A stretch of DNA of 64,000 nt from Viridibacillus arvi (GTDB lineage Bacteria; Bacillota; Bacilli; Bacillales_A; Planococcaceae). Position numbers and translations under genes: made by a program. The notes beneath the pieces are model-generated. The model made no database searches. It saw nothing but the letters and a program-made list of their open reading frames with translations, and was not told the origin of the DNA. This document shows, piece after piece, positions 19,687-28,282 of this stretch. Location: the NCBI RefSeq assembly GCF_001274945.1, contig NZ_LILB01000001.1, forward strand, positions 504,739 through 568,738, written 5' to 3'. The stretch's first letter is position 1. Each line of letters opens with the position of its first letter.

Positions 19687-20160
19687 AAAATTCATTCCCC
19701 TTTTCTTATCTAAAACTAAAATAAATAACACATCTAGATTTACAATATATGTCCTAATAACTTCTAAATGCATGTTTCCTGCTTCCGACAACCTTTTCAT
19801 ATACAGTAAATGGACCGATTTATCTCCCTCTGTAAAGGGTCCTCTAGTATCTTCAATAATGACATTAGCCAGCATTTTATTATCTTTAAAGAAACGAAAA
19901 ACTTCTAAATCTCGTAATCTTAGTTTTCTATCGGTAGAAATCACCTATCAAAATATGAATTTATGACCTGCAGTAATATATATATTCTTTAGTCTAAACA
20001 AATTACCCTTCTAAAAACAGACATTTTCTTCTTCAACTTACTTACCCGGTTACTTTAAGTACAATATTTCATGATCTTTGTTTTGGAATAAGAAAAAGGC
20101 AAGCTTCATCTTGAAAATTTCACCTATAGGCTAAACAATTAAATAAATTCTTTAAATACG

Positions 20161-20505
20161 CTTTTTTTAATTTCGTTCCATTCTGTCTAAATAATACTAA
20201 AGTAAGCATCATCTCTACTTACCCCTGATGAATCAATAATTTGCTCTAAATATACCTTCTTGAGTAGCACCTAACTTTTTAATTACATTTTGTGAATGTG
20301 AACGAGTGTTTTCTATATCTGCACTAAACTGTACTCTTCTAAATTACATAACTTCAAACGCATATTTCAATAGTTCATATTTACAAGCCATATTTAATCC
20401 GGTTCCTCTAAAATGTTTGCCATACCAAGTCCACCCAATTTCTAAACGCTTATTGTCAAATTGGATATGACCATATCTTGTTGAACCAGCAATTTCATTT
20501 GTAAT
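20161..20505 (-). pseudogene. Degraded RimJ/RimL-type GNAT acetyltransferase
   Basis: Translating the minus strand gives TRYGHIQFDNKRLEIGWTWY, then KHFRGTGLN, ENTRSHSQNVIKKLGATQEG and RDDAYFSII, a typical RimJ/RimL C-terminal half. It is interrupted by an in-frame TAA, a frameshift near 20235 and a TAG near the end. The 5' part is missing: homology stops at a hairpin module (from 20505) that is also joined to a GTTAGTT element at 28111. Confidence 0.82.
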
Positions 20506-20550
20506 TCCCATCCTAATGAAAAATTATTGAAACATATTTCTCCATTAGGA
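20505..20550. repeat. Accessory hairpin module, copy 1
   Basis: TTCCCATCCTAATG and CCATTAGGATGAGAA form the arms of an imperfect hairpin. The same module, with similar loop, precedes the element at 28111. In both places it is followed by AACACATTAATGGTCCTAC. Confidence 0.7.
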
Positions 20551-20560
20551 TGAGAACACA

Positions 20561-20609
20561 TTAATGGTCCTACTCCTTATTGTAGTAATGAACCCGTTAG
20601 TGCAATAAG
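20561..20609 (-). repeat. GTTAGTT element, copy 1 (right part)
   Basis: A variant central hairpin (TACTCC...GTAGTA) followed by the right arm AACCCGTTAGTGCAATAAG. A minus-strand stop codon follows 5 nt later. Confidence 0.7.
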
Positions 20610-20614
20610 AGTTA

Positions 20615-20742
20615 TTAGTTTTGGAAGCAAGTCTCATAGTCGTCTTTCACTAATAAACTTATACAAGCCAAACCATTTTCGTGATAAATCTCTTTACCAA
20701 CTTCTAATTCGATACTTCTATTTGAATTTGGATAAAAGTTAG
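20615..20742 (-). pseudogene. 3' gene fragment trapped between two elements
   Basis: A minus-strand open frame without start reads FYPNSNRSIELEVG, then KEIYHENGLACISLLVKDDY and ends ETCFQN-stop. It begins at element copy 2 and ends 5 nt from copy 1. I do not recognise the parent family. It looks like the C-terminus of a real protein cut at an element boundary. Confidence 0.55.
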
Positions 20743-20807
20743 TTGAATAAAAAAAGAACTATCTGAACAGCTTAAAAATCTTCTACTAAAGCAGCCGTTA
20801 GTTGAAC
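20738..20807 (-). repeat. GTTAGTT element, copy 2
   Basis: GTTAGTTGAATA, central hairpin GAACTATCTGAACAGCTT, right arm GCAGCCGTTAGTTGAAC. The AACTAAC half of the left arm is missing. Confidence 0.85.
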
Positions 20808-20867
20808 AATTATGTCCAATCCTCCTTGTTCCTTTTTCATATACTAAGAAAAAAAGTAGGTGAGAAA

Positions 20868-21494
20868 ATGAGTCGTGATGGATATAACGTTTCACGCAGA
20901 GATAAAGAAAATATAGATCCAGCACATCAGCAATGCATTGACCGCGCTTATCGTATTCCCATATTTTTAAGTACGACAACGCATTTAAATGACTACCAAC
21001 AACGGTTTCTAAACCGTCTAATTTTGGAGATTGAGAACGCTTTGCTTTTTCCGCGTACATTGCCTCTAAGCGAAAGTTATCCCGAATCAATTTTAACGGA
21101 TATTCGTCGGTTAGTTTCATCAAGTTATGGAATGTTAGCAGTCAACCTTCGTCGGTTTAAAGTTGAAACAGTCGATGTCAATACCGGACCCCTCCCGCCA
21201 CCCACTCCGGTCTGGGAAGGTTCCGTTTATTCACAAGTAGAACCCTCAATGGCATTTCAATTTGGACTACCCTTATTATTAGTCAGGGAAGAGGATACCG
21301 ATGCAAATAACGGAATTTGGGCAGGAGGAATTGCCCCACTCAATCTATTTATCGTGTGGCATTCTGAAACACAAACTGTTGAACAATTCTTTGAAACGCC
21401 CGAATGGAGATCCGCCTTTGCCAATTGGTGTGCGCAAGTAAGAAATGCCTTTTACATTCAGACAGAACCTAAATTTAAATATAGATGTGATTAA
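20868..21494 (+). CDS. Protein of unknown function, possibly TIR-like/deoxyribosyltransferase-like fold
   Basis: 208 aa; ATG 20868 is preceded by AGGTG at 5-6 nt. The layout is PIFLSTTTHLNDYQ (first strand), a Ser-rich SLSESYPESILTDIRRLVSS helix, YGMLAVNL (strand), then EPSMAFQFGLPLLLVREE and a final NLFIVWHS strand. A Glu-containing motif followed by a Gly-Leu-Pro turn is reminiscent of TIR-like and nucleoside deoxyribosyltransferase-like folds, where that Glu is catalytic. This is a fold guess only. It reads opposite to most neighbours and ends in a good terminator. Confidence 0.6.
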   Translation: MSRDGYNVSRRDKENIDPAHQQCIDRAYRIPIFLSTTTHLNDYQQRFLNRLILEIENALLFPRTLPLSESYPESILTDIRRLVSSSYGMLAVNLRRFKVETVDVNTGPLPPPTPVWEGSVYSQVEPSMAFQFGLPLLLVREEDTDANNGIWAGGIAPLNLFIVWHSETQTVEQFFETPEWRSAFANWCAQVRNAFYIQTEPKFKYRCD

Positions 21495-21567
21495 TCCTTC
21501 AGCTTGGCCAGTACTGTTAGTTTTCGACTTCTGAAGAAACGTTAACTTTATACTTCTTTTGAATCGG

Positions 21568-21596
21568 AGCCTCATGTTTCATGAGGCTATTTTTTA
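21568..21596 (+). terminator. Intrinsic terminator
   Basis: AGCCTCATG / CATGAGGCT stem with a three-base loop (21568-21588), followed by a six-T run; serves the plus-strand gene ending at 21494. Confidence 0.92.
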
Positions 21597-21744
21597 TTTT
21601 TAAAACTTGTCCACTTCCCAGATTACTTCACTATATAGAGGGTAAAGGGGGTTCTTTTCGTTTGTCTTGGTGGCCGCGCTATTGGTAAAACCAACAAAGT
21701 GGAAGGCATTTGAGTTTTATTATGAAAAAATGATGGAGTAAATG

Positions 21745-21780
21745 AAAAAACTAGTCCCGTAATTCAGAACTAGTCTTTGG
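21745..21780 (-). terminator. Intrinsic terminator of the blaI-blaR1-like operon
   Basis: Arms ACTAGT / ACTAGT on either side of TCTGAATTACGG, followed on the minus strand by a T-run. It lies about 12 bp past the peptidase stop. Confidence 0.75.
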
Positions 21781-21790
21781 AGTAATTTAT

Positions 21791-22924
21791 TTATTCTTCA
21801 TTTGTTACGATTACACGTGGTTCCGTCGTACTATTTGATGCATCAGTAACAATAGCTGCATTTCGTTCTTTGCCTTTATTTGTTGTGATTACACGTGGTT
21901 CCGTCGTGCTATTTGATGTATCAGTAACAATAACTGCATTTCGTTTTTTGTCTTCTTTCAACGTTGGTGACTCTTGACCAGTTGCCGCAAAAACGGTCAT
22001 TCCTCCAATGACTAATGTACATGCGAATGCTGTTCCTAAAACCGACTTTTTCTTTAAGGTCATAATGGACACTATCCTTTCTTCAATCCCGTTTTTACTA
22101 AAATGATTACAAAACGACGTAACCGTATAGGTTTCATCTGCCATATTGATGAGAGATAATGCATATGCTGACTTTGCCTTATCTCCAAATTGTCTAATAA
22201 CTCTCTCGTCGCAAGACAATTCAATGTCTCTGTTCACTAAAAAATACATAAGCCAAACTAATGGATTAAACCAATGCAAAGCTACCATAATTGTTAAAAT
22301 TACTTTCCACAAAACGTCAAAGCGTTTAATATGGATTAATTCATGCGTGAGAATAAACTGAATACTTGCAGCGTCTTCCCAATTTGTTGATTTCGGCAAT
22401 AAGATGACTGGTTTAAAGATTCCATATGTTAACGGGGTTGAAATTCTATCTGATACTGCAATTTGAATCGTTCTTGTTAACTTATGATCTTTTAGCCATT
22501 GATCGAGATACTCATTATTCTTCACTGGGATGGCTGTTTTAAATTCTTTATAAAATCTAACATAGGCCAATATAAAGAATAGCAAAACCCCTATCCCCCC
22601 ACATATCCAAAGGTATTGAACGAAATCGCTTGTCATCACAAGCAAAAGCTGATGATAGAACGTGCTTGATGTTTGTGCGATTTCGATTGTATTGAGCAAA
22701 TTTTCTGAACCATTTGAGTGAGTGGGTGTAACAAATAAGTTTTTCAGCATAGGTTGTATGCTCAACTTTGAATAAAAAGAGTAGGGGATGAGTAGTTTAA
22801 ATGCAACGATTCCCCAAAGAATTAAAAATGTTTGCTTTGGCACTTTATTTCTTACTAACATCCTCATCAATAGCACAATAATGAGGATGAGAGATGCGTC
22901 TACACTCATGTTGAGAATACTCAT
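21791..22924 (-). CDS. M56 membrane metallopeptidase, BlaR1/MecR1 family, lacking a penicillin-sensor domain
   Basis: 377 aa starting at ATG 22924 (GAGGG 8 nt upstream; a GTG at 22939 overlaps the blaI stop). N-terminal membrane helices surround the zinc peptidase motif THELIHIKR, with ELSCDERV downstream supplying the third ligand. After the last helix (GTAFACTLVIGGMTVFAATG) there is only a short tail instead of the roughly 250-aa beta-lactam sensor of true BlaR1. The tail is a duplication: NAVIVTDTSNSTTEPRVI and NAAIVTDASNSTTEPRVI. The inducing signal is therefore probably not a beta-lactam bound by a classical sensor. Confidence 0.87.
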   Translation of the reverse strand: MSILNMSVDASLILIIVLLMRMLVRNKVPKQTFLILWGIVAFKLLIPYSFYSKLSIQPMLKNLFVTPTHSNGSENLLNTIEIAQTSSTFYHQLLLVMTSDFVQYLWICGGIGVLLFFILAYVRFYKEFKTAIPVKNNEYLDQWLKDHKLTRTIQIAVSDRISTPLTYGIFKPVILLPKSTNWEDAASIQFILTHELIHIKRFDVLWKVILTIMVALHWFNPLVWLMYFLVNRDIELSCDERVIRQFGDKAKSAYALSLINMADETYTVTSFCNHFSKNGIEERIVSIMTLKKKSVLGTAFACTLVIGGMTVFAATGQESPTLKEDKKRNAVIVTDTSNSTTEPRVITTNKGKERNAAIVTDASNSTTEPRVIVTNEE

Positions 22925-22935
22925 ATCATAATCCC

Positions 22936-23295
22936 TCACTCAAGATCTTTAACAATTTGCTTTAATTTATCGATCTCACTCGCAGACATTTTATTCTTGT
23001 CTAGTAAGGATGCGAATAGTAAAGATTTAGAACCATTAAATACTTTATCAATCAATTCCGTCGTTTCTTGTTCTTGTATCTGTTCTCTTCTTATGATTGG
23101 ATGACAGATAAAGTTAGGTTCAATTCTTTCAATGGCCCCTTTTTTTATACATTTTTTTATAACTGTATAGGTGGTATTTTTATTCCAACCTATTCGTTCG
23201 TTTAAAATTTGTGTGAGCTGTTTAGCTGTCAAATCGCCCTCTTCCCATAAAATATTCATGACTTGTAATTCCGAATCAAACAATTTAACTTGCAT
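22936..23295 (-). CDS. BlaI/MecI/CopY-family transcriptional repressor
   Basis: 119 aa with an N-terminal winged helix (ELQVMNILWEEGDLTAKQLT; NKNTTYTVIKKCIKKG) and a C-terminal dimerisation/cleavage region. AAGGAG lies 8 nt before the ATG. It is followed immediately by the M56 peptidase, the standard repressor/protease pair in which the membrane protease triggers repressor cleavage. Three dyads around the promoter are likely its operators, so it should repress its own operon. No beta-lactamase gene lies nearby. Confidence 0.92.
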   Translation of the reverse strand: MQVKLFDSELQVMNILWEEGDLTAKQLTQILNERIGWNKNTTYTVIKKCIKKGAIERIEPNFICHPIIRREQIQEQETTELIDKVFNGSKSLLFASLLDKNKMSASEIDKLKQIVKDLE

Positions 23296-23318
23296 ACACG
23301 CATGCTCCTTTTTTTAAT

Positions 23319-23396
23319 CAGACTATTGCAATAGTCTGTCACACACTAATACTACTGCGATAGTCTGTAGTTGTCAAGACTATTGAGATAGTCTGA
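23319..23396 (-). promoter_or_regulatory. blaI promoter with three operator dyads
   Basis: Minus-strand -35 TTGACA (23372-23377), 17-bp spacer, -10 TAGTAT (23349-23354). Three related dyads surround it: the perfect 20-mer CAGACTATTGCAATAGTCTG (23319-23338), ACTACTGCGATAGTCTG (from 23351, over the spacer), and AAGACTATTGAGATAGTCTG (from 23376, over and upstream of the -35). The shared half-site is GACTAT. Autoregulation by the BlaI-like repressor is inferred. Confidence 0.8.
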
Positions 23397-23549
23397 TGGA
23401 GAGTTTCATTTTTAAGGGCATAATTCTACTGATAAATTAACCTTTTAATACTGTGTTTAAACCCTTTTAAAGTTCACTAAAAGCTAGCTCCAACAATCAT
23501 TTTCTCAAATTAATTAGTTGTTGCTTATATTCACTGATTTTCGCAAAAC

Positions 23550-23576
23550 AAAAAGGAGCTCAAATGAACTCCTTTA
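23550..23576. terminator. Candidate bidirectional terminator
   Basis: AAAGGAG / CTCCTTT arms around CTCAAATGAA, with A-run on the left and T-rich flank on the right. It lies between msrA and the blaI promoter; the rest of 23397-23692 shows no gene. Confidence 0.55.
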
Positions 23577-23692
23577 TTTGTACTAAGCTTCCCTGATTGT
23601 TGAAAATGATTAAATAGTTCTGTTCCCCTTTTTATATGGTAAAGCATTTCTGAAAACTTTAGATCCCATAAACCATCTTTTAATATTCTCCC

Positions 23693-24163
23693 TTACTTAT
23701 ACCTACTTAATATTTCTTCTGGAATATGACAATAATCATTTGGACATCTAGCTAACCTATCTTGATGTTCTTCTGCACTTCTCATATAGTTTGTAAGAGG
23801 TAATACTTCAACAACTATATGGTCATAATCATTTCTCTCACCAATAAACGCCCTCGCCTCTTTTAAGTGTTCAGGCTTTTCACTATATACTCCTGTTCTG
23901 TATTTCTCGCCAACATCCTGTCCTTGTTTATTCAAACTGTATGGATCAATAATTTCAAATAAATACCCCATTAAATCCCTTATTGTTACAACTGTCGGAT
24001 CAAATCCTGTTTTTACACATTCGGCGTACCCATCATAATTACCCTCAAGTGTATGACTTGTTCCATTAGCTCTTCCTGCTTCTGTAAACTTAACTCCAGG
24101 TAAAGTTTTAATAAAAGCTTGTACTCCCCATAAACATCCACCTGCAAAATATACTACTTCCAT
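23693..24163 (-). CDS. msrA: Peptide-methionine (S)-S-oxide reductase
   Basis: 156 aa. The catalytic cysteine is Cys10 in GGCLWG; most MsrA proteins have GCFWG, so this is the Leu variant. HTLEGNYDGYAE, YRTGVYS and EEHQD motifs follow the family order. It repairs oxidised methionine with thioredoxin. The C-terminal cysteines in ARCPNDYCHIP may act as resolving residues. Single gene in its own transcript. Confidence 0.9.
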   Translation of the reverse strand: MEVVYFAGGCLWGVQAFIKTLPGVKFTEAGRANGTSHTLEGNYDGYAECVKTGFDPTVVTIRDLMGYLFEIIDPYSLNKQGQDVGEKYRTGVYSEKPEHLKEARAFIGERNDYDHIVVEVLPLTNYMRSAEEHQDRLARCPNDYCHIPEEILSRYK

Positions 24164-24285
24164 ATTGACTCTCCTCTTTGTTTAAAAAATCAAAAAAATT
24201 CATTCCTAGTAAATAGGAGGAAAAAGCTGTAGTTACTAAGTCTACTACACATTAAGATAATGACAAATTTTATTATTCCACATCA

Positions 24286-24401
24286 TGGCCCGATTGTTGA
24301 ATACAAGTTAAACAACACTCTTAAACTAAAATGCCCCGTTAGTTCAATAAGAAAAAGGCTCTACTCCTTATTGAAGTAAAGCACCTCGTTAGCTTAACAA
24401 G
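24286..24401 (-). repeat. GTTAGTT element, copy 3, with left accessory module
   Basis: Left module TGGCCCGATTGTTGAATAC...AAACAACAC, then AAACTAAAATGCCCCGTTAGTT, central hairpin GGCTCTACT...AGTAAAGC and right arm CGTTAGCTTAACAAG. Confidence 0.88.
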
Positions 24402-24660
24402 AGATTTAGAAGCCAGCATTTTCAATAAATAAAAAGAATTCACTTAGAAAAGAGATCAATCAAAATGGATTCTTTTTCAGCAGATTTAAGTTTGGTCTTC
24501 ATAAAAAAGTTTGATCATATTTTACCTGTGTTGCTCCACAAACTGGCCCGATTGTGGAATTTATTATTTAGGTTTTTTGGTTCCAATTTTCTTTTTTTTA
24601 ATCTTTTTTGGAAAAATGCTTATTAAAGACATAGCTCCATTAATCCGAACTTTACTCCAT
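24402..24660. other. Gene-free stretch with a second repeat motif
   Basis: No coding sequence seen. AAGTTTGATCATATTTTACC (about 24509) also occurs, slightly changed, near 39656, and another TGGCCCGATTGTGGAAT copy lies at about 24545. Confidence 0.45.
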
Positions 24661-25242
24661 TTATTTTATTAACGATAATATTAAAGTTACAGATTTATCT
24701 ACGAATGACCTCTCCGGATGGGATTTCAATAAAACAGTAATTCCAATTAATGCAACAACTAATGTCTGAGCTAAGGCTTTAACATCTAGATTGCTTTCTA
24801 ACTCACCTGATTTAATACCTTTTAAAAGTGTTTCTTGAAATATGACAGAAAGATACATTTCATGTTCCCTTGTAAGGATTTCAAATTTTTCATCGTGTGG
24901 GGCAAGCTCTACAATTGTATTAATACAAAAACAGCCCTTACTTACTTTGTTCTTGTACTCCTTTTCAATCAATTCTTCAAATAGATTACGAAATGCTTCT
25001 TTCACAGATATAGTGTTTTGTAGTTTTGTTCTAATGAGGGAGGCATGCAAATTTGTATATTTACGCAAAGCAGCTTCAAACAATTTCTCTTTATCTCCAA
25101 ACGTTGCGTATAAACTGGGCCGCTGTATTCCCATAATGGCTGTTAAATCGCTAATCGATGTGGCAGCGTATCCCTTCTCCCAAAAAAGTTCCATAGCAAT
25201 ATCCAATGCTTTTTCCTTATCAAATCCACGTTGTCGAACCAT
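24661..25242 (-). CDS. TetR-family transcriptional regulator
   Basis: 193 aa with an N-terminal helix-turn-helix (ALDIAMELFWEKGYAATSISDLTAIMGIQRPSLY-type layout), and a ligand-binding C-terminal domain resembling the AcrR/YxaF group. GGAGAATTTATC precedes the ATG. It is second in an operon behind the SnoaL-like gene and probably binds the two 16-bp palindromes at 25843 and 26053, repressing its own operon and the divergent MFS gene. Confidence 0.9.
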   Translation of the reverse strand: MVRQRGFDKEKALDIAMELFWEKGYAATSISDLTAIMGIQRPSLYATFGDKEKLFEAALRKYTNLHASLIRTKLQNTISVKEAFRNLFEELIEKEYKNKVSKGCFCINTIVELAPHDEKFEILTREHEMYLSVIFQETLLKGIKSGELESNLDVKALAQTLVVALIGITVLLKSHPERSFVDKSVTLILSLIK

Positions 25243-25290
25243 GATAAATTCTCCTTCACAAAAAACTGTATTTCTCTACTGATACCAATA

Positions 25291-25824
25291 TTATTTTTGG
25301 TTTCGTTTTATTTGTTCAATGACCCCAAGTCTATCCACTTGAATCCAATATTCCACTATTTTTTGATTTTCTAGTCGGTATATGGCACTACCTATTTCAA
25401 TAACTTCTTTATTTGTAGGTGGGTAGCCCTCATATTCTGCAATATGCATTCCAATCTGTTTCCATCTAACATAAACCTTCTGATTGTGAGAAAGAAGTTC
25501 TTGAATTTCAATTTTAAAATTACCCCATACTTCCAACATTTCTTTTATATGATCTGCATAATTCTTGGGTGATCTTATTATTGTCACCATACTTTCTGAA
25601 TTCATTTGATGAGCTTTTACCTCTTTCGTCATGAAGGTTTCAGCTAGTTCAGGTTTGTTACCCGATCTTACAACTTCAAAAAAACTTTTTAAAATCTGTT
25701 CGTTAGTCTGTATTGTTGAAGGCGATCTTTTTAAAGAAGTTTCATCTCTCAACTCATTTATATCTATTGTTTGATTCAATTCATCAATTGCTAGGCCCCT
25801 ATCAAGTTTTCCTTTTCCAATCAT
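25291..25824 (-). CDS. SnoaL-like (NTF2-fold) protein
   Basis: 177 aa; the C-terminal 130 residues are a SnoaL/polyketide-cyclase-like NTF2 fold (ILKSFFEVVRSGNKPELAETFM, EYEGYPPTNKEVIEIGSAIYRLENQKIVEYW). The first 45 residues are extra and polar. A strong AAAGGAGG precedes the ATG. First gene of an operon with the TetR regulator. SnoaL-like proteins bind or isomerise small hydrophobic molecules; here it may act on the compound exported by the divergent transporter. Confidence 0.8.
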   Translation of the reverse strand: MIGKGKLDRGLAIDELNQTIDINELRDETSLKRSPSTIQTNEQILKSFFEVVRSGNKPELAETFMTKEVKAHQMNSESMVTIIRSPKNYADHIKEMLEVWGNFKIEIQELLSHNQKVYVRWKQIGMHIAEYEGYPPTNKEVIEIGSAIYRLENQKIVEYWIQVDRLGVIEQIKRNQK

Positions 25825-25842
25825 ATTAAAGCCTCCTTTAAT

Positions 25843-25892
25843 TATACCAATCGGTATATTTTAATTTTATTTATTTATATCCTTTTTGTCAA
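25843..25892 (-). promoter_or_regulatory. snoaL-tetR promoter and TetR-type operator
   Basis: Minus-strand -35 TTGACA (25887-25892), 17 bp, -10 TAAAAT (25864-25869), directly followed by TATACCAATCGGTATA (25843-25858) at the expected transcription start. Confidence 0.82.
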
Positions 25893-26008
25893 TATTGGGT
25901 TGTTTTTTCATTTAAACTCTCCAATTGAAATAATTTAGTATATGCACATAACCTCAAGTGTCATTGACCAAATTCTTTGATGAACAGTAGATAATGTTCA
26001 AAACTATC

Positions 26009-26068
26009 TTGACACCTAAATAAGTTATGATTATGCTTAAAAAGCATCATTTTATACCGATTGGTATA
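26009..26068 (+). promoter_or_regulatory. MFS gene promoter and TetR-type operator
   Basis: Plus-strand -35 TTGACA (26009-26014), 17 bp, -10 TATGCT (26032-26037). TATACCGATTGGTATA (26053-26068), the reverse complement of the operator at 25843, lies just after the expected start point. Confidence 0.82.
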
Positions 26069-26110
26069 TTATACTTATCGGTAAGATTAATGAAAAGGAG
26101 ATGTACTAAA

Positions 26111-27367
26111 TTGGAAAGTAACGATAAAAATATAAAATTTACTGAAGAGTTTGCTACAGAAACGGATGAGTTACAATTAGTATCCAGTTCAACAATGTCT
26201 CGATATACAGAACTATTATTAGCAATAGCTTGTGGTATGGCTGTTGCTAATATCTATTTCGCCCATCCATTACTCGATTCAATAGCTACTGAATTCATTA
26301 TTACCCCCTCGACTATTGGAATCGTAATTACAATTACTCAGATTTGTTATGCATTAGGACTGCTGTTATTGGTCCCTCTGGGTGATTTATTGAATCAACG
26401 ACATGTGATTATTGGTCAAATGTTAATGTTAGTTGTTGCTTTAGTTGTTGTTGGTATAGCTCCTACCAGTATAGTGTTTTTCATTGGTATTGCAGTGGTA
26501 GGTTTGCTTGCCACTGTTACACAAACTCTCGTCGCATACGCATCAACGTTGGCTGTTCCTGCTGAGCGTGGACGAGTAGTTGGTTTCGTTATAAGTGGAA
26601 TTGTCATTGGAATCTTACTGGCAAGGACGTTTGCTGGCATAATGGCTGATCTTGGAGGCTGGCGTTCTGTCTACCTTTCTTCAGCCGTTTTAATTCTGAT
26701 TTTGATTGGCTTATTACACAAAGAACTTCCGAGAACGGTTTACAAGCGTCCATCTCTATCCTACCCAAAGTTGTTACATTCTGTTCTAATGTTATTTGTA
26801 CAAGAAAGGATTCTGCTTATTCGAGGGATATTGGCACTTTTGATTTTTACTGTTTTTAGTACTTTTTGGACTTCATTGGTGTTACCGTTAAGTTCTCCAC
26901 CTTACTCATTTTCACATACTGCTATTGGAGCATTTGGTCTGGCTGGAGTTTCTGGAGCATTAGCTGCAGCACGGGCTGGGCGATTATCTGACCGAGGATT
27001 AGGGCAACTTACAACGGTTGTAGCATTAGTGTTACTAATAACATCATGGTTCTTTATTTACTTTATTAACTATTCCATTCTCGTATTAGTTATTGGCATT
27101 ATCCTTCTTGACCTTGCTATACAAGCAGTTCATGTCACCAATCAGAGTTTGATTTTTACAGTCCGTCCTGATGCAAGAAGTCGGCTTACTGCTGCATACA
27201 TGGTTTTTTATTCCGTTGGCAGTGCCGCGGGTTCCATAATTTCAACCAACATATACGCAAATTATGGTTGGAATGGGGTGTGTTTATTTGCTGTCTCTGT
27301 CAGTACTTTGGCTCTTGTATTTTGGATAGCTACCTACCGTCTCACTAAGGAGATTATACAGAAGTAA
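26111..27367 (+). CDS. MFS-type drug/metabolite exporter
   Basis: About 418 aa with twelve hydrophobic segments of the major facilitator superfamily, DHA1-like; GDLLNQRHVII after helix 2 is the family A-motif region. I choose TTG 26111 because AAGGAG lies 10 nt upstream and because the promoter (start near 26044) excludes the upstream ATG at 26027; ATG 26090 is the alternative. Divergent from the SnoaL/TetR operon with a shared operator sequence, so expression is probably induced by a TetR ligand, possibly its own substrate. Confidence 0.88.
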   Translation: MESNDKNIKFTEEFATETDELQLVSSSTMSRYTELLLAIACGMAVANIYFAHPLLDSIATEFIITPSTIGIVITITQICYALGLLLLVPLGDLLNQRHVIIGQMLMLVVALVVVGIAPTSIVFFIGIAVVGLLATVTQTLVAYASTLAVPAERGRVVGFVISGIVIGILLARTFAGIMADLGGWRSVYLSSAVLILILIGLLHKELPRTVYKRPSLSYPKLLHSVLMLFVQERILLIRGILALLIFTVFSTFWTSLVLPLSSPPYSFSHTAIGAFGLAGVSGALAAARAGRLSDRGLGQLTTVVALVLLITSWFFIYFINYSILVLVIGIILLDLAIQAVHVTNQSLIFTVRPDARSRLTAAYMVFYSVGSAAGSIISTNIYANYGWNGVCLFAVSVSTLALVFWIATYRLTKEIIQK

Positions 27368-27380
27368 TTTCGTCTCAAGC

Positions 27381-27415
27381 TTATTCAACTAACCTGCCCC
27401 GTTAGTTGAATAAGA
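27381..27415 (-). repeat. GTTAGTT element, copy 4 (left arm only)
   Basis: TTATTCAACTAAC-N7-GTTAGTTGAATAA is perfectly paired over 13 bp. No central hairpin or right arm follows. Confidence 0.9.
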
Positions 27416-27659
27416 AATGTAAATTTTACTTAAGAATTTTACTTATGATATAATTCTCCATCCTTGTTTTAAGTACATTTTTCTATAATTTGATCATAAG
27501 AATTATCTATATAGGGGTCCCGTCAAAACGCCAAAATAAACCCATCTCATTATGGTATAATTGTTATAAGTTTACATATGATTTTCTATTTTCTACGTAA
27601 ACGAGTTGGGTATGACAATTCATTCCCTTGCTGACGAAAATTAATTTTTTTGGGAGGAT
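27416..27659. other. Gene-free stretch upstream of the lipoprotein gene
   Basis: No gene seen. GGGGTCCCGTCAAAACGCC at about 27514 stands out in composition and might be an old mobile-element end, but I could not match it to a family. Confidence 0.3.
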
Positions 27660-27665
27660 GCTCTT

Positions 27666-28094
27666 ATGAAAAAGATAATTGGATTAAATTTTATTCTATT
27701 TGCTGGAATCACATTATCCGGATGTTCAGATATAATAGAAGATTCTTTAGATTCCAGTGATAGAGCCGCTATTGAAATTGCTACTAAACAATCAACTGGA
27801 AACGGAAGTATTGAATTATTAACATCAACGATTACAACAAAAGATAATCAATTAGAATTTATGACTGAGGGAATTGATGAAAATAAAGTGACCTTTATTT
27901 TTGTTGCCAATAAAAAAGTATTTGAACAAAAAATAAAAAATAATGAATCTTACAAACTTGACATTAATGGTATCAAAGATGCTCATAGGACGGACTACAA
28001 GCCAAAAGTTCAACTTTTTCAAACTATAGATGATACTGAAGATGGAGACACAGTAACCTTTAAACAGGTTAGATATACAGTAAAAAAAGATTAG
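27666..28094 (+). CDS. Small lipoprotein of unknown function
   Basis: 142 aa with a lipoprotein signal peptide ending LSGC at about residue 20, so membrane-anchored and extracytoplasmic. The mature part is polar, with a beta-rich pattern (NQLEFMTEGIDENKVTFIFVANK). GGGAGG lies 8 nt before the ATG. One of few plus-strand genes in the array. No family recognised. Confidence 0.75.
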   Translation: MKKIIGLNFILFAGITLSGCSDIIEDSLDSSDRAAIEIATKQSTGNGSIELLTSTITTKDNQLEFMTEGIDENKVTFIFVANKKVFEQKIKNNESYKLDINGIKDAHRTDYKPKVQLFQTIDDTEDGDTVTFKQVRYTVKKD

Positions 28095-28110
28095 TTTTAT
28101 AGTTATTTAA

Positions 28111-28275
28111 TTCCCACCCTAATGAAAAATTATTGAAATATATTTCTCCATTAGGCTGGGAACACATTAATGGTCCTACACCTTAGTGTAGTAAAGCACC
28201 TGTTAGTTGAATATGAAAAAAAGAGCTGTTCAGACAGCTCTTAGATTTTCTACTAAAGTCTTCGTTAGATGAAAA
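28111..28275 (-). repeat. GTTAGTT element, copy 5, compound
   Basis: Accessory hairpin TTCCCACCCTAATG...CATTAGGCTGGGAA, then CCTACACC...GTAGTAAAGCACCTG, GTTAGTTGAATA, perfect central hairpin GAGCTGTTCAGACAGCTC and right arm TTCGTTAGATGAA. The next gene's stop is 7 nt away. Confidence 0.88.
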
Positions 28276-28282
28276 AGAAGTT

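Noticed and set aside
20704..21123. 139-codon minus-strand frame
   Set aside because: Runs antisense through the well-supported plus-strand gene at 20868 and across an element; no ribosome site.
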